Origin: Nemertoderma westbladi
Taxonomy: Eukaryota > Xenacoelomorpha > Nemertodermatida > Nemertodermatidae
DNA: 39,294 nt
Assembly: GCA_032718475.1 (NCBI GenBank)
Contig: JAUCBJ010005576.1
Coordinates: 1-39,294 of the forward strand
Reading direction: 5' to 3'
The translations under genes and the position numbers were made by a program. The notes beneath the pieces were generated by a model. The model was given only the letters and a program-made list of their open reading frames with translations, did no database searches and was not told where the DNA came from. This document shows positions 10,871 through 20,608 of this stretch, in pieces. Numbering within the stretch: the stretch's first letter is position 1; each line of letters opens with the position of its first letter.

Positions 10871-11195
10871 CGGTTGAGGTCGAATATCTTCTGTTTCAAC
10901 TCAATGACTCATCTGCAATGAATGATACGTTCCCAATTAAAATAATAAAACTTGCGGCCAAGCCCCTCTTGATACACTTAAATTACCTCTTTAACTAGAG
11001 TATATCTAGAGGATTTTTTCCTGACATTCTAAAATGTGCTAAAGTATTCCCCATATATAAAGGAGGTGACCCCATGGATACATCTACTTATCGCCCAATC
11101 AGCGTCCTTCCCGTATTCAGTAAAATACTAGAGAAAATTGTAAATTCTTAACTGCAGTCATACCTAGAGAAATTTTTAATTTTTAACAAAAATCA
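10871..11195 (+). pseudogene. LINE ORF2: start of the reverse transcriptase, truncated
   Basis: The plus strand reads an N-terminal RT stretch: FPDILKCAKVFPIYKGGDPM, then STYRPISVLPVFSKILEKIV. This is the finger region with the conserved YRPIS of LINE RTs. An in-frame TAA follows EKIVNS. The homology stops near 11,195 where the GGACAATTCGG repeats begin, and the palm (YADD) and C-terminus are missing. The polymerase is therefore absent from this copy. Confidence 0.7.
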
Positions 11196-12156
11196 TTCGG
11201 TCCCGGACAATTCGGTCCGGACAATTCGGTCCCGGACACTTCGGTCCCGGACAATTCCGGTTTCCGGATTCCGGATTGTCCGTGACCTAAAAAAAAGTAT
11301 AGTATTTTTATAATTTCAAAAAATTCTAGCTAGTAAATAACACTAGCTACCATAAAAAAAATATCTCTACTAATGTTCTAGAACATTCACCAATATCAAA
11401 AAAGCACTAAAAAGCTGCTACAGTACAGGCCACCAGAAAAAGCAGATTTCATCCAATGTGATCACATGTGAACACATTTGTTCAAGTCATCTGATTGGCA
11501 GGTTATGGCGAGTTATCTTCTAGATTTACACAGCAGGAGGCTAACTTGTTGGGACCGACAAAGGCTTTGTGTGCGGTGCGCCATATGTTGGATATCAGGT
11601 AGATGAGAGAGCCCCCAGTTCGTAACATTGCGGACATGGGCTGTATTGGTAGAGAGAGAACTGCATACAAGACCACATGGAGTGTATGGGAGTGGATGGG
11701 TGTGTGGATGGAGGAGCCTAGACCATTGAATAATTAATTTAGTGCAGGGAGATGTCGCGCCAATAGTCTGACACCGAGAGGGCACAGAGAAACACCAGAA
11801 GATGCCTTAACATCACTAACTATAGGCCTGCCTACTAGACACTATTAACCGCACACTATAGAGGTAAACAAAATCCTTATCGCATTTCCAGCTACAGTGA
11901 GTGACAGTTCGCGGCAAACTACAGAGAGTTTCCAGATTACTAAGCGTTTCAAAAGTATTCAATTGTATCCTTTGGCGAAAAAATTTTGGCTGTTGCCAAT
12001 TCAATTATGTTCAATTGTCCCGTTCAACAACATTACATTACACTGGTACATATTTGATTAAATGTGTTCACAATTGTACAAATCTGCGTTTTCTGGTGGC
12101 CTGTACTGTATTAGGAACCGGACAATTCGGTCCCGGACAATTCGGTCCCGGACTAT
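11196..12156. mobile_element. Foldback/MITE-like element with GGACAATTCGGTCC terminal repeats
   Basis: The left end (11,196-11,285) carries several CGGACAATTCGGTCC units and the right end (12,119-12,156) about three more. Each unit is a partial palindrome (GGAC...GTCC). Deeper in, CAGTACAGGCCACCAGAAAA at 11,421 reappears inverted at about 12,091-12,112, and the match continues through GCAGATTT and GTGAACACATTT. These inverted subterminal arms mark a foldback-like DNA element of about 0.96 kb. No transposase frame is visible. The element sits exactly between the broken RT of one LINE copy and the 5' region of the next, so I cannot find a clean target duplication. Its superfamily is unknown. 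Confidence 0.55.
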
Positions 12157-13497
12157 TCGCTGATTACTGCTAATTACTGACTGCTGCATAACTTTATGCC
12201 TTATGATACTGTACCAGTCGGCCGTTACCCGGTATATACTGACATATTCGTTACAATGATTCAACATTTGTCTTGAAGCAGTGAAGGTCGATTGCAGGTT
12301 TGAGTGGATCTTTCTTCTATCTTTATTCTTTAATTACAGAATCAACTGATCAATGGTGGATGGATAGAAGGATTTGGCACCAGCCGGGAAGGGAAAGAAA
12401 CTTTAGCATTGAGGACAACGACCCAATAGCCAAACTACAATGCTATATGGAATGCAAATTTACTGCCGTGGTAAGTGACATTGACGTCATTAAATCCTTT
12501 AAATCATATATCGATAAAATTCCCGCTATTTTGAAGGAGAATGAGAAATTAAAAAAGGAAAACATTAAACTACTGTACATTCTGAAGTTGAATCGTTGTG
12601 AGTCTCTAACGATGATCTCAATCAGTATGTCCGGTGATACAATGTCTTATTGCATGGTGTTGCTGATGATTCGAACATCAACGATCAGTAAATAATTACA
12701 AAAATCTTTTCAGGTATTGGAATCAACACGAATCTGATTGACATTGTTCATCGAATCATGTAAACAACCCTAACAAGTCTGCTGTGAAGAAATGTCGCCC
12801 GATAGTGGTTCGCTTTTTGGGCCATTCTAGTCCTACTAAAGTAGTCGAAAAACGCAAGGAACTCCCAACAGGAGTTTATGCAACGGATCATTTAACACCC
12901 CAACGTGCAGCACTTCTTCGGTCTGTACAGTCTCTGAAAGTTCCATGCTGCATATTCATATAATGGCATGGTGACGGTACGCGTAACCCGAAACAGTGCA
13001 TATCGCACTGTTAATAACGCTGCTATGATTGATGATCTTCTGGCGACAGTCTCTACCAAATCGGCTGTTCCACCCCACACTGAGCGCACAACCGATAACA
13101 ACGTTGATGCCTTCACCAGTGCTCCAGCTCAGTATTCCGCTACAGCTGGCCCAGTATCAAGTGCTGGCGGCGGTGGAATGCCAACTAGAAACGTGTTTAA
13201 CGATCTATTGAATGACGATGATGACAGTGAGTGATATTTTAACATTGAACAGCTTGATGGCTTTATGTTACTAAAACTTTACTATGTCCTACCTAGGCTT
13301 ATTCGATCGGTAATACACCAGATTTGTTGTTATCTATCTTTTGTTAGGTAGTAAAGGCAAACTTATTCTTGTTAAATTTTTTAGCAGCAGTCAGGGGTGT
13401 CTGCTTAAAGTGCTTTACGTAGACTCAAGGAGTACCGGGCAGTTTAATTTTGTTTATATTGTTTATATTTGTTTGTGCGTAACTTTTTTTTGTGCGT
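12157..13497 (+). pseudogene. Second copy of the LINE 5' region and ORF1
   Basis: From about 12,157 the sequence repeats 5,684-6,998 with few changes: a handful of substitutions, a GATAGAAG-type insertion near 12,365 and a short insertion at 12,574. It holds the same coiled coil, the same IVVRFLGH segment and the same terminal 88-codon frame (12,968-13,234). It keeps the same ORF-breaking differences, which argues for duplication of an already decayed copy. The copy ends at GTGCGTA (13,497), where the TACTACTACTA tail of a minus-strand LINE begins, so that LINE appears to have inserted here. The ORF2 part is absent. Confidence 0.75.
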
Positions 13498-14450
13498 ACT
13501 ACTACTAGGATTGGCATGCTGCATTGCAGCTGCATTTTTAAGAATGCTGTGCCGGCTTGTCAACAAAATTGCACCGCCACAACTCCCTATCACCCATGAC
13601 ATTTGCTTGATCATCCGCATCTTTAAGGCCAGTGTCCTTTAAGATGCGTCTCAAGAAAGTCATGGGCTGTCCACCATGCTTTGCTTATTCACTCCATGAG
13701 GCTGCCTGCTTATTCACTCCATGAGGCTGCCAAAGTACAAGATTATGCACTGGCTGGTCCTCATGGCGAAAGCAATGTCCTGCAAAGCGGAGGCGATTTT
13801 GTTCTAGTGTCAAGCTTGGGGGAACCAATGAAACACCTCCAATGTTATATAGTGTCTGGTTGGAGATGTGTGCATTGTACTTGACACAATGAACCCGGCG
13901 TAGCATTCTTGTGAATGTGCCATCCAGAGATTTGGTGTCCTCAGCAGTTAGAGCCCAGCATGGACTCCCATAGAGGAGTACTGGAACTACTGCTGCTCTA
14001 AATAATCGGACCTTAAGTTTCCGATTAATTCTCGTTGACTTCCAAATCCTGGAAAGCCTATTCAAGGCTGCCCATGCCTTTCCCTTACGTATTCGAAAGT
14101 CCTCACCTGACTTCCGGATTCATGATCCCAGTTAACAGAAGTCATCCACATGCTCAAGCATACCATCTTTTGAGCTTATGCTCATCCGATCAGAGACTTG
14201 CTGAGGACTTTCAAAGTTAACTGTCAAAATTTTGGTCTTTCTGGAGTTAATAAAAAGACAAACACTAGAAGCAGCATGTTCTAATGAGCTGTGGAGCCGT
14301 TGGGCTCCCTCTAGTGATTCTGAGAGTACTCCTAAGTCATCAGCAAAGTCTAGATCAGTTAGGTACTTGGCAGGATTTCCTCGACTTCTGGAGCCAGTAG
14401 GTGGAGTTATCATCACCCCATCATCATTATGATGATCTAAGGACATGCTT
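13498..14450 (-). pseudogene. RTE-like LINE family A, copy 2 (RT palm and C-terminus)
   Basis: The minus-strand frame 14,467-14,132 contains LTDLDFADDLGVLSESLEG (RT motif C). The frame 14,065-13,685 contains the C-terminal region (WALTAEDTKSLDGTFTRMLR, then LRFAGHCFRHEDQPVHN). A 26-bp tandem duplication of GCTTATTCACTCCATGAGGC near 13,680-13,730 breaks the end of the frame. The 3' tail is TAG repeats, seen as TACTACTACTAGG at 13,497. At 14,450 the family A sequence stops abruptly within the segment before MSLDHHNDD, and a different LINE family continues on the same strand. Confidence 0.8.
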
Positions 14451-14667
14451 AGATTTTGGTTTTCCATACCTCCACTGGGATTTCATCTAATCCACTCGCT
14501 TTATTATTGGACAAGCTTTTAATGCTTCTTTGGAGATCTTCTCTCTTACAAGTAACCTCAGAGTTTTGCCATGGCACATACTGTTTTCGTTGGGGTTTCT
14601 GGGGGATATGCCTCTTAGCTGATTCCTTAGGGTTGTTATTCGATGAAAAAATTCTGGGTTGGAGCAA
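14451..14667 (-). pseudogene. RTE-like LINE family B: start of RT domain
   Basis: The minus-strand frame reads EDLQRSIKSLSNNKASGLDE followed by IPVEVWK. This is the N-terminal RT segment (K-A-x-G-x-D-x-I-P), where family A has SIKTNRASGVDGVPPEVFK, so it belongs to a different family. It is fused at 14,450 to family A sequence, giving a chimera that lacks most RT motifs. Confidence 0.65.
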
Positions 14668-14889
14668 GTTAAATATTATTATAAGTAAATCTCAAATATA
14701 TTTCGGTAGCTCAGCGCTATCATTGTCAATAAATTACTTATAAATTCTAATATAATTTGCAGAAATTGACTACCGTAACGTACTGTTGAAAATTGCACAA
14801 AAAACAGAATAAATTTTTTAACCAAAATTAGAAACATATACTACTATATACATACGCTACACATACATCTTACATACATTGTTATTATA
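14668..14889. other. AT-rich unassigned stretch inside the chimeric LINE
   Basis: No homology to the flanking LINE parts is apparent. It lies between the RT start and the endonuclease C-terminus of family B, where a linker of a few hundred codons would be expected, so much of the linker has been lost or replaced. Confidence 0.35.
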
Positions 14890-15965
14890 TTCTGGTATAT
14901 TGAATCGGTGGATTGGTCTTCATCCATTTACTGAAGTGATTCAAAGCGGTTTTGAACTTCTACTGTATAAGCATCCTTTACAGCATTGTCAGTTCAGAGT
15001 TTCTCCCAGTCATAGTTGATTTGCTTGCTTGTCCTGTGTTTGCTGGCTCTCAAACTGAGTCTGATCTCTGCAGTCATAATTCTGTGGTCCGAACCAATTA
15101 GGTTGAACGAGCTGTATGCCTCGCAGTTGATCATGCTGTTTCTCTAATTTTTGTTTATAAGGATGTAATCCAGTTGTGCTTTGGTTTCATTAGGGTATTG
15201 AAAGGCCCATAGCTTCCCCTTACTCTTTTCGAATGTGTTGTTTGTTGGTAGTAATTCACATTCTTCCATTAGATCTAAAAGTAAGTACCCATTTCTGTTA
15301 GAACTGGCGTTATAGGTGTAACCCTTGATGTCTTCTGGGCCAATTTTCGCATTCAGGTATGCCAGCAATGAATTTAACATTGTGTTTCGGAATGTCCTTA
15401 ATAAGTCCAGTCAGTTCTTCATAAAACTTGACTGCTTGTTCTGGCTCTGAGGCGTTAGTTGGACTGTAGCAACATATAAATGTTGTCTTGGGATTCCCAT
15501 CAAATGTTGCGATCATAACCCTGGAATTTATAGATTCGATGTTGTTTAGGGTCTTAAGTGCAAATGGGCTTAGCAGAATTCCTACTCCACCAATTGATGC
15601 ATTGGTAGAGCTTCTTACTGCTGAGCTTGTTACTAACGTCCATCCATTTCCAATGTCATTGTACTTCATGGCAGTGTCTCATGACAAATCCAATGTTCTT
15701 GGATGCAGATGATGTCGATGTTATATTCCATTGCCAGAGCGACCATGTCACCCTGTTTGGTAAGTGCGTTCAGCATGCGTGTGTTCATTGTAGCAATCTT
15801 TAGTGTCTTTTTACATTTCAACAGGTTGGTTCTTCTTTCTTTTCTGTCTTCTGTTCCAGTAGCCAATTTATCGACCCCAGCATGGTGTACCACTGAGGGA
15901 CGCGGTCCTTGTTGACCCGGGCGACGACCGAGCCGGTATTTCTCCTGGAGGGTTCTCATGCTCAT
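14890..15965 (-). pseudogene. RTE-like LINE family B: APE-like endonuclease, frameshifted
   Basis: On the minus strand the frame 15,965-15,666 starts with MSMRTLQEKYRLGRR and reaches KIATMNTRMLN and NIDIICIQEHW, the first catalytic strands (E in QEHW). The frame 15,669-15,310 carries SIGGVGILLSP and TTFICCYSPTNASEPEQAV. The frame 15,380-15,144 carries TKAQLDYILIN. Downstream to about 14,900 the strand reads LIGSDHRIMTAEIRLSLRAS, the terminal SDH motif. All catalytic landmarks of an APE-type endonuclease are therefore present, except that the GDFN stretch is corrupted (KFIAGIPECENW). Frame changes occur at about 15,670 and 15,310. The upstream 5' UTR continues to about 16,450. Confidence 0.8.
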
Positions 15966-16450
15966 ATCTTTCAGTTGCGAGAGTAAACCGCTTGTGGTCG
16001 CAACTCCTACAGGCGTCTTCGCAGTAGGTCGCCGTTGGATGATTACCTTCCGCTGACCTTGTCAGCATGTCTAGCCGTTGGTTGATTACCTTCCGCCTAT
16101 CCATGGCCTACAGCCCTGCTGCCGACTGTAGGGGTCCTTTTGTTACACCCTGAACCAAGTGTGCCTCCTGGGTTAGGTTATCTAACACTGGTAGAGGAGA
16201 ATCCAGGATAGACAGGGCGGGGCTTGAATCATCTCTAATGCAGATGCGTATCAAGCCTTTGCCTTCAATGGTGCCCTAGGTGCTATAGCCCTCAATGACT
16301 AATTTAGTTGACGGGGCTAAACCAACCCACTCTTGATCAACTAAATAATGAATAGGCTATGCTTATCGGGCCTGCCCTACTGGGCTGACAGCTACAGGTA
16401 GTACCACATTACTGCCATAGTGGTAGCAGGATCTGGGGACCTGACCTGAC
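15966..16450 (-). mobile_element. 5' UTR of RTE-like LINE family B
   Basis: No ORF. The stretch is homologous to 38,297-38,620: shared phrases include GTTGCGAGAGTAAACCGCTT, CTACAGCCCTGCTGCC and CTTATCGGGCCTGCCCTACT. It therefore marks the 5' end of the family. Here it also holds two segments missing from the other copy (about 16,050-16,080 and 16,170-16,260). Confidence 0.65.
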
Positions 16451-16510
16451 CTGATCATAGCACATTACTTATTGAATATAATAATAATAAAACTGTACAA
16501 TGTAACTCAA

Positions 16511-16721
16511 CTGCCACATACATAACGGAACTGCGGCAAAAAATACCACATTCATAACGGTATGGTGGCACAAAATGGCCACATAAATATCGGTACAGTG
16601 GCACAAAACGGCCTCATACATAACGGTACGGTGGCACACAGTGGCCACATACATAACGGTACGGTGGCACACAGTGGCCACATCATAACGGTACGGTGGC
16701 ACACAGTGGCCACATACATAA
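16511..16721. repeat. 33-bp minisatellite, block 1 (about 6 units)
   Basis: Tandem units built from CATACATAACGGTACGGTGG then CACAMARTGGCCA, about 33 bp each; the left units are more diverged. Since 33 is a multiple of three, long open frames appear on both strands. These are not genes. The block ends in CACATACATAA, where an unrelated 665-bp segment interrupts it. Confidence 0.9.
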
Positions 16722-17386
16722 TAGGGTGGAGTTCTTTTCTCGGGGTCGGCTTTCCAGACCCCCCCCCCCCCCCCCTTGGGTGTGTTATTACTACCCATCT
16801 TCGGTGCAATCGCGAGCTATGTTGCACCGAGGTATCTGGTGTCTCTGTTTGACACTATTGTGCTCACTCTCCACACAATTTTCCTTTAACCTTACTCAAA
16901 TCTTGCTCACGGACCTTGCTGTCCCTTACTCTCTCTCCGGTCCCTTTGGGACTCATCCTCCCTCAATGCTCGCTCCCCACACTTGAATTGCACTCCTTTC
17001 ACTTCCTCACACCTCTACGCACCCTCTCTGTACTTCCCCGATTCCCCTGTACTCAACCGATATTTTGTTTCGTTCTCCGTTCCCTCCTCTCAGGCTCCCA
17101 CATTCTCACCAGTGCGGCCGCACTTGAGAAATGGGATCCGTCTAATGTCTCGTCCTCCTGTCGTAGTCAAGTGGTCCCCAATCCCAGTTGCTAGTTGGAA
17201 AAGGTTATATATGACTATAGTACTTACATTTATTATATTTTGATTATTAATTAGTTATTTTACATACGTACATACCAATTTCACTTAATTATTTTGCACT
17301 TAGGAGTTCGTACTTTACCCTACATGTGGTGCCTTCCAGGCACACCCACATCTCCGTCCCTGAGTTATAGTTCGCTCCTCCCGTCT
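16722..17386. mobile_element. Unknown ~665-bp insertion within the 33-bp minisatellite
   Basis: Both flanks carry CACATACATAA from the minisatellite, so the segment splits an older array. The left end begins TAGGGTGGAG and the right end, reversed, AGACGGGAGGAG, a weak inverted similarity. It contains a 19-base C run near 16,760 and a pyrimidine-rich stretch at 16,860-17,180 with a TATATATGACTATA segment near 17,205. No coding frame is credible. It could be a solo LTR or a non-autonomous DNA element; the repeat background hides the target duplication. Confidence 0.4.
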
Positions 17387-17943
17387 CACATACATAACAG
17401 TACGGTGGCACAAAACTGCCATGGTGGCACAGTGGCCACATACATAACGGAACGGTGGCACAAAATGGTCATATATTAATGTATGGTGTCACACAACTAC
17501 CACATACATAACAGTGCGGTGGCACACAACTGCCACGGTGGCACAGTGGCCACATACATAACAGTACGGTGGCACAAAATGGCCACATACATAACGTACG
17601 GTGGCACAAAATGGTCATATATATTACTGTACAGTGGCACACAACTGCCACATACAGAACGGTACGGTGGCACAAAATGGCCACTTACATAAAGTACAGT
17701 GGCCATATACTTCATGGTACGGTGGCACACAACTGCCACATACATAAAGGTACGGTGGCACAAAATGGCCACATACATAACTTATGGTGGCACACAATGG
17801 CCATATACTTTACGGAATGGTGGCTCAAAAATGGCCACATACTTTACGGCACGGTGGGACACAGTGGCCACATACATAACGGTTCGGTGGCACACAACTG
17901 CCACATACATAACAGTACACAGTGGCACACAATGGCCACAGTA
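17387..17943. repeat. 33-bp minisatellite, block 2 (about 16-17 units)
   Basis: The same unit as block 1, in the same orientation, with variants. Some units carry GTGGCACACAACTGCCAC, an inverted repeat able to form a 6-bp stem, and some carry AAAATGGCCA or CAGTGGCCA. A few units are shortened or have a single-base indel, so frames shift along the array. Open frames up to 145 codons are artefacts of the unit length. Confidence 0.9.
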
Positions 17944-18297
17944 TATTACAGTATGTTCCATTGCTATGTATGTTCCTTTTACTTGTTTATTTATTTTACT
18001 AGTTAGGCCGATAATATAAATGGCGGTTTGACCAGTGTCCCTGATGAAATAAACTTAATGAATATAAATGATTGAAGGCTATAGGTGGGGGAGCCTAACC
18101 ACAAGTTTCTTATAAATTTATACAATCAGCATCAATCATAACGGATATTTCCTCTGATTTCCTGATTTCCACAGCAGCCCGATGTCATGACTTTTGGGCA
18201 AAGTAAAAGTATTGTAAATAACCAACCTGCTAATCAACTGCGTTCACCCCACAAATCATCAATATAATGGCCTAAATCTTAATTCAAAGTACTACAC
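17944..18297. other. Unassigned noncoding stretch
   Basis: About 350 bp between the minisatellite and the 3' end of LINE A copy 3. No ORF or repeat seen. Confidence 0.4.
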
Positions 18298-20608
18298 AAC
18301 TAGGATCGGCATGCTGCATTGCAGCTGCATTTTTAAGAATGCTGTGCCGGCTTGTCGACAAAATTGCGTCGCCAAAACTCCCTATCACCCAAGACATTTG
18401 CTAGATCATCCGCATCTTCAAGGCCAGTGTCCTTTAAGATGCGTCGCAAGAAAGTCATGGGCTGTCCACCATGCTTATTCACTCGATGAGGCTGCCAAAG
18501 CACAAGATTATGCACTAGCTGGTCCTCACGGCGAAAGTAATGTCCTGCAAAGTGGAGGCGACTTTGTTCTAGTGTCAAGCTTGGGGGAACCAATGAGACA
18601 CCTCCAATGTTATATAGTGTCTGGTTGGAAATGTGTGCATTGTACTTGACACAATGAACCCGGTGTAGCATTCTTGTGAATGTGCCATCCAGAGATTTGG
18701 TGTCCTCAGCAGTAGGAGCCCAGAATGGACTCCCATAGAGGAGTACTGGAACTACTGCTGCTCTAAATAATCGGACCCTAAGTTTCCGATTAATTATCTG
18801 TGACTTCCAAATCTTGGAAAGCCTATTCAAAGCTGCCCATGCCTTTCCCTTACGTATTCGAAGGTACTCACCTCACTTCCGGATCCATGATCCCAGGTAA
18901 CAGAAGTCGTCCACATGCTCAAACATACCATCCTTTGAGCTTATGCTCATCCGATCAGAGACTTGCTGAGGACTTTCAAAGTTAACTGTCAAAATTTTGG
19001 TCTTTTTGGAGTTAATAAAAAGACCAACACTAGAAACAGACTGTTCTAATGAGCTGAGGTGCCGTGATTCTGATCCTCTAGTGATTCTGAGAGTACTCCT
19101 AAGTCATCAGCGAAGTCTAGATCAGTTAGGTACTTGGCAGGATTTCCTCGACTTCTGGAGCCAGTAGGTGGAGTTACCATCACCCCATCATCATTATGAT
19201 GATCTAATGACATGCGTAGAACATAGTCAACCACAATTATGAACAAGAATGGACCAAAGTGTGTCTCCTTGGAGGACTCCCCATAATACTTCAAATGGTT
19301 CTGTGTCACCATCAACAGTAGACACAAATGTTGTCGAACCATTGTATACTGATCTGATTTGTGCAATAATTTCATCAGGGATCCCATATAATGAAAGTAT
19401 GCTGAACATACGTGTGCGAGAGACTGAATCAAAGGCCTTGGAGAAGTCAACAAAGATAACATCCAGATGCCTGTCTTTCTTTTTTGATAATTCTTCAATT
19501 ATCCTTCTAAGTGCAAAAATGGGCTCCATGGTCCCACGACCTTTACGGAACCCATTCTGATTTCCACGGAGCATTCTCTCAATGGGATCCCTGATGTGAT
19601 TTAATAGAATTTTATTGTATAGCTTTGCAGCAATCGAGATCAATGAGATTCCCCGAAAAGAACCATAGAGTGTTAGGTTGCCCTTCTCTTGGGAACTGGC
19701 ACCAACTTATATGTTTTCATTTCTTGTGTGACTCTTGTTGTTCTGTACATGTCTACTATGACGGGATAGATGAGCTTTAAACACTCAGGTATTTTAAAGA
19801 CCTCAGGGGGAACACCATCTACTCCACTGGCACGATTGGTCTTAATGCTCTTTGCAACAGCCTTCACTTCTGCAAAGAAGATATGGCCAATGGGAATATC
19901 TGGGAGTACAGACTCAGGCACTTTTACTTCTATAAAGTTATCGGAGTGGGCCTTTCAAAGTGGGCCTTCCAACCATTGAGTCAATCGGCTAGTGATTCTG
20001 CCTTAACCTTGGTGGTTGGTTGGCTTTTCCACTGCCTGGGATGATTGCGTGCTGTGGTCAGCATCATTGATGGCATCAACATGTTGGTCTATTAGCTCAT
20101 GTAGATTAACAGAGTACTGCTTATTCAGAACCTAATTGCAGCCTTAACTGCATTCTTGGCTCTGTAGTCTGTTTGAGTCGGGATTCTTTCTGCGCCTTAT
20201 AGAGGTCATTTCGGCACTTCTGAATTTTGTTGTCAGTCCATGGGGCCTTTTTCCTGTTTCGAGGGTATACAGGAACTGTTTCTGCAACTGCTAACTTAAC
20301 TGCTTCTGTAAAGGCAGTATAGCCCTCACAGTGATCTGCCGCCTCAGAGGCAAGAGCCTCATACCTGTTGGTCAGCTGTAGTGTGAAGCTGGATCTCACA
20401 CTTGGCTTTTGCAACAGAGGGGACTAGTCATGCCACGGCAATGCAGATTTCGTTGTTCTGCTAGCACGCAGACTAAGTCTTACCTTTGCCACAATAAGGC
20501 GGTGATCACTGGAGAAGGGTCGAAGTGTAAATGCATTACAGTCTTGTATAGAGCCTGTATTTCCTACGAAACAGAATATGGTCTATCTGGGATTTGTGAC
20601 CACTGGGT
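18298..20608 (-). pseudogene. RTE-like LINE family A, copy 3 (longest; endonuclease end to 3' tail)
   Basis: Reading the minus strand from 20,608: QIDHILFRRK and a DHRLIVAKVRLSLRAS stretch give the last part of the endonuclease. The frame 20,414-20,121 is the linker (RKKAPWTDNKIQKCRNDLYK). The frame 19,921-19,673 contains SIKTNRASGVDGVPPEVFK. The frame 19,643-19,227 has RKGRGTMEPIFALR and DVIFVDFSKAFDSVSRTRMF (RT motif A). After a frameshift near 19,250, the frame 19,498-19,046 has FLFIIVVDYVLRMSL and LDFADDLGVLSES (motif C). The frame 18,830-18,333 is the C-terminal region ending VDKPAQHS, then a stop and the tail. Motif A and motif C aspartates are present. At least four frameshifts and the missing 5' part make the copy dead. 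Confidence 0.85.

Larger units (their letters stand above)
5684..11195 (+). mobile_element. CR1/Jockey-like LINE, plus strand, split by two nested insertions
   Basis: Plus-strand pieces occur in the right order for a two-ORF non-LTR retrotransposon: ORF1 with coiled coil and RNA-binding-like region (about 5,860-6,737), an inter-ORF spacer, ORF2 endonuclease (7,060-7,677, then 8,346-8,416, then 9,926-10,130), a linker (10,130-10,870) and the first part of the RT (10,871-11,195). Two later elements interrupt the endonuclease at 7,684-8,340 and 8,421-9,921. Deleting each, with one copy of its target duplication, rejoins the LINE in frame, so those insertions are younger than the LINE. The RT breaks off near 11,195 at a foldback-like element, and no RT palm or C-terminus follows. 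Several point stops and frameshifts are present. The clade could be CR1, Jockey or a relative. Confidence 0.75.

Noticed and set aside
15310-15965. Host AP endonuclease gene
   Set aside because: The endonuclease motifs are followed by LINE linker and RT sequence on the same strand, and similar decayed copies occur elsewhere in the window.
17469-18019. Open frames of 70-145 codons on both strands in the 33-bp minisatellite
   Set aside because: The unit length is a multiple of three, so openness is periodic. There is no start context, no domain and similar openness on both strands.
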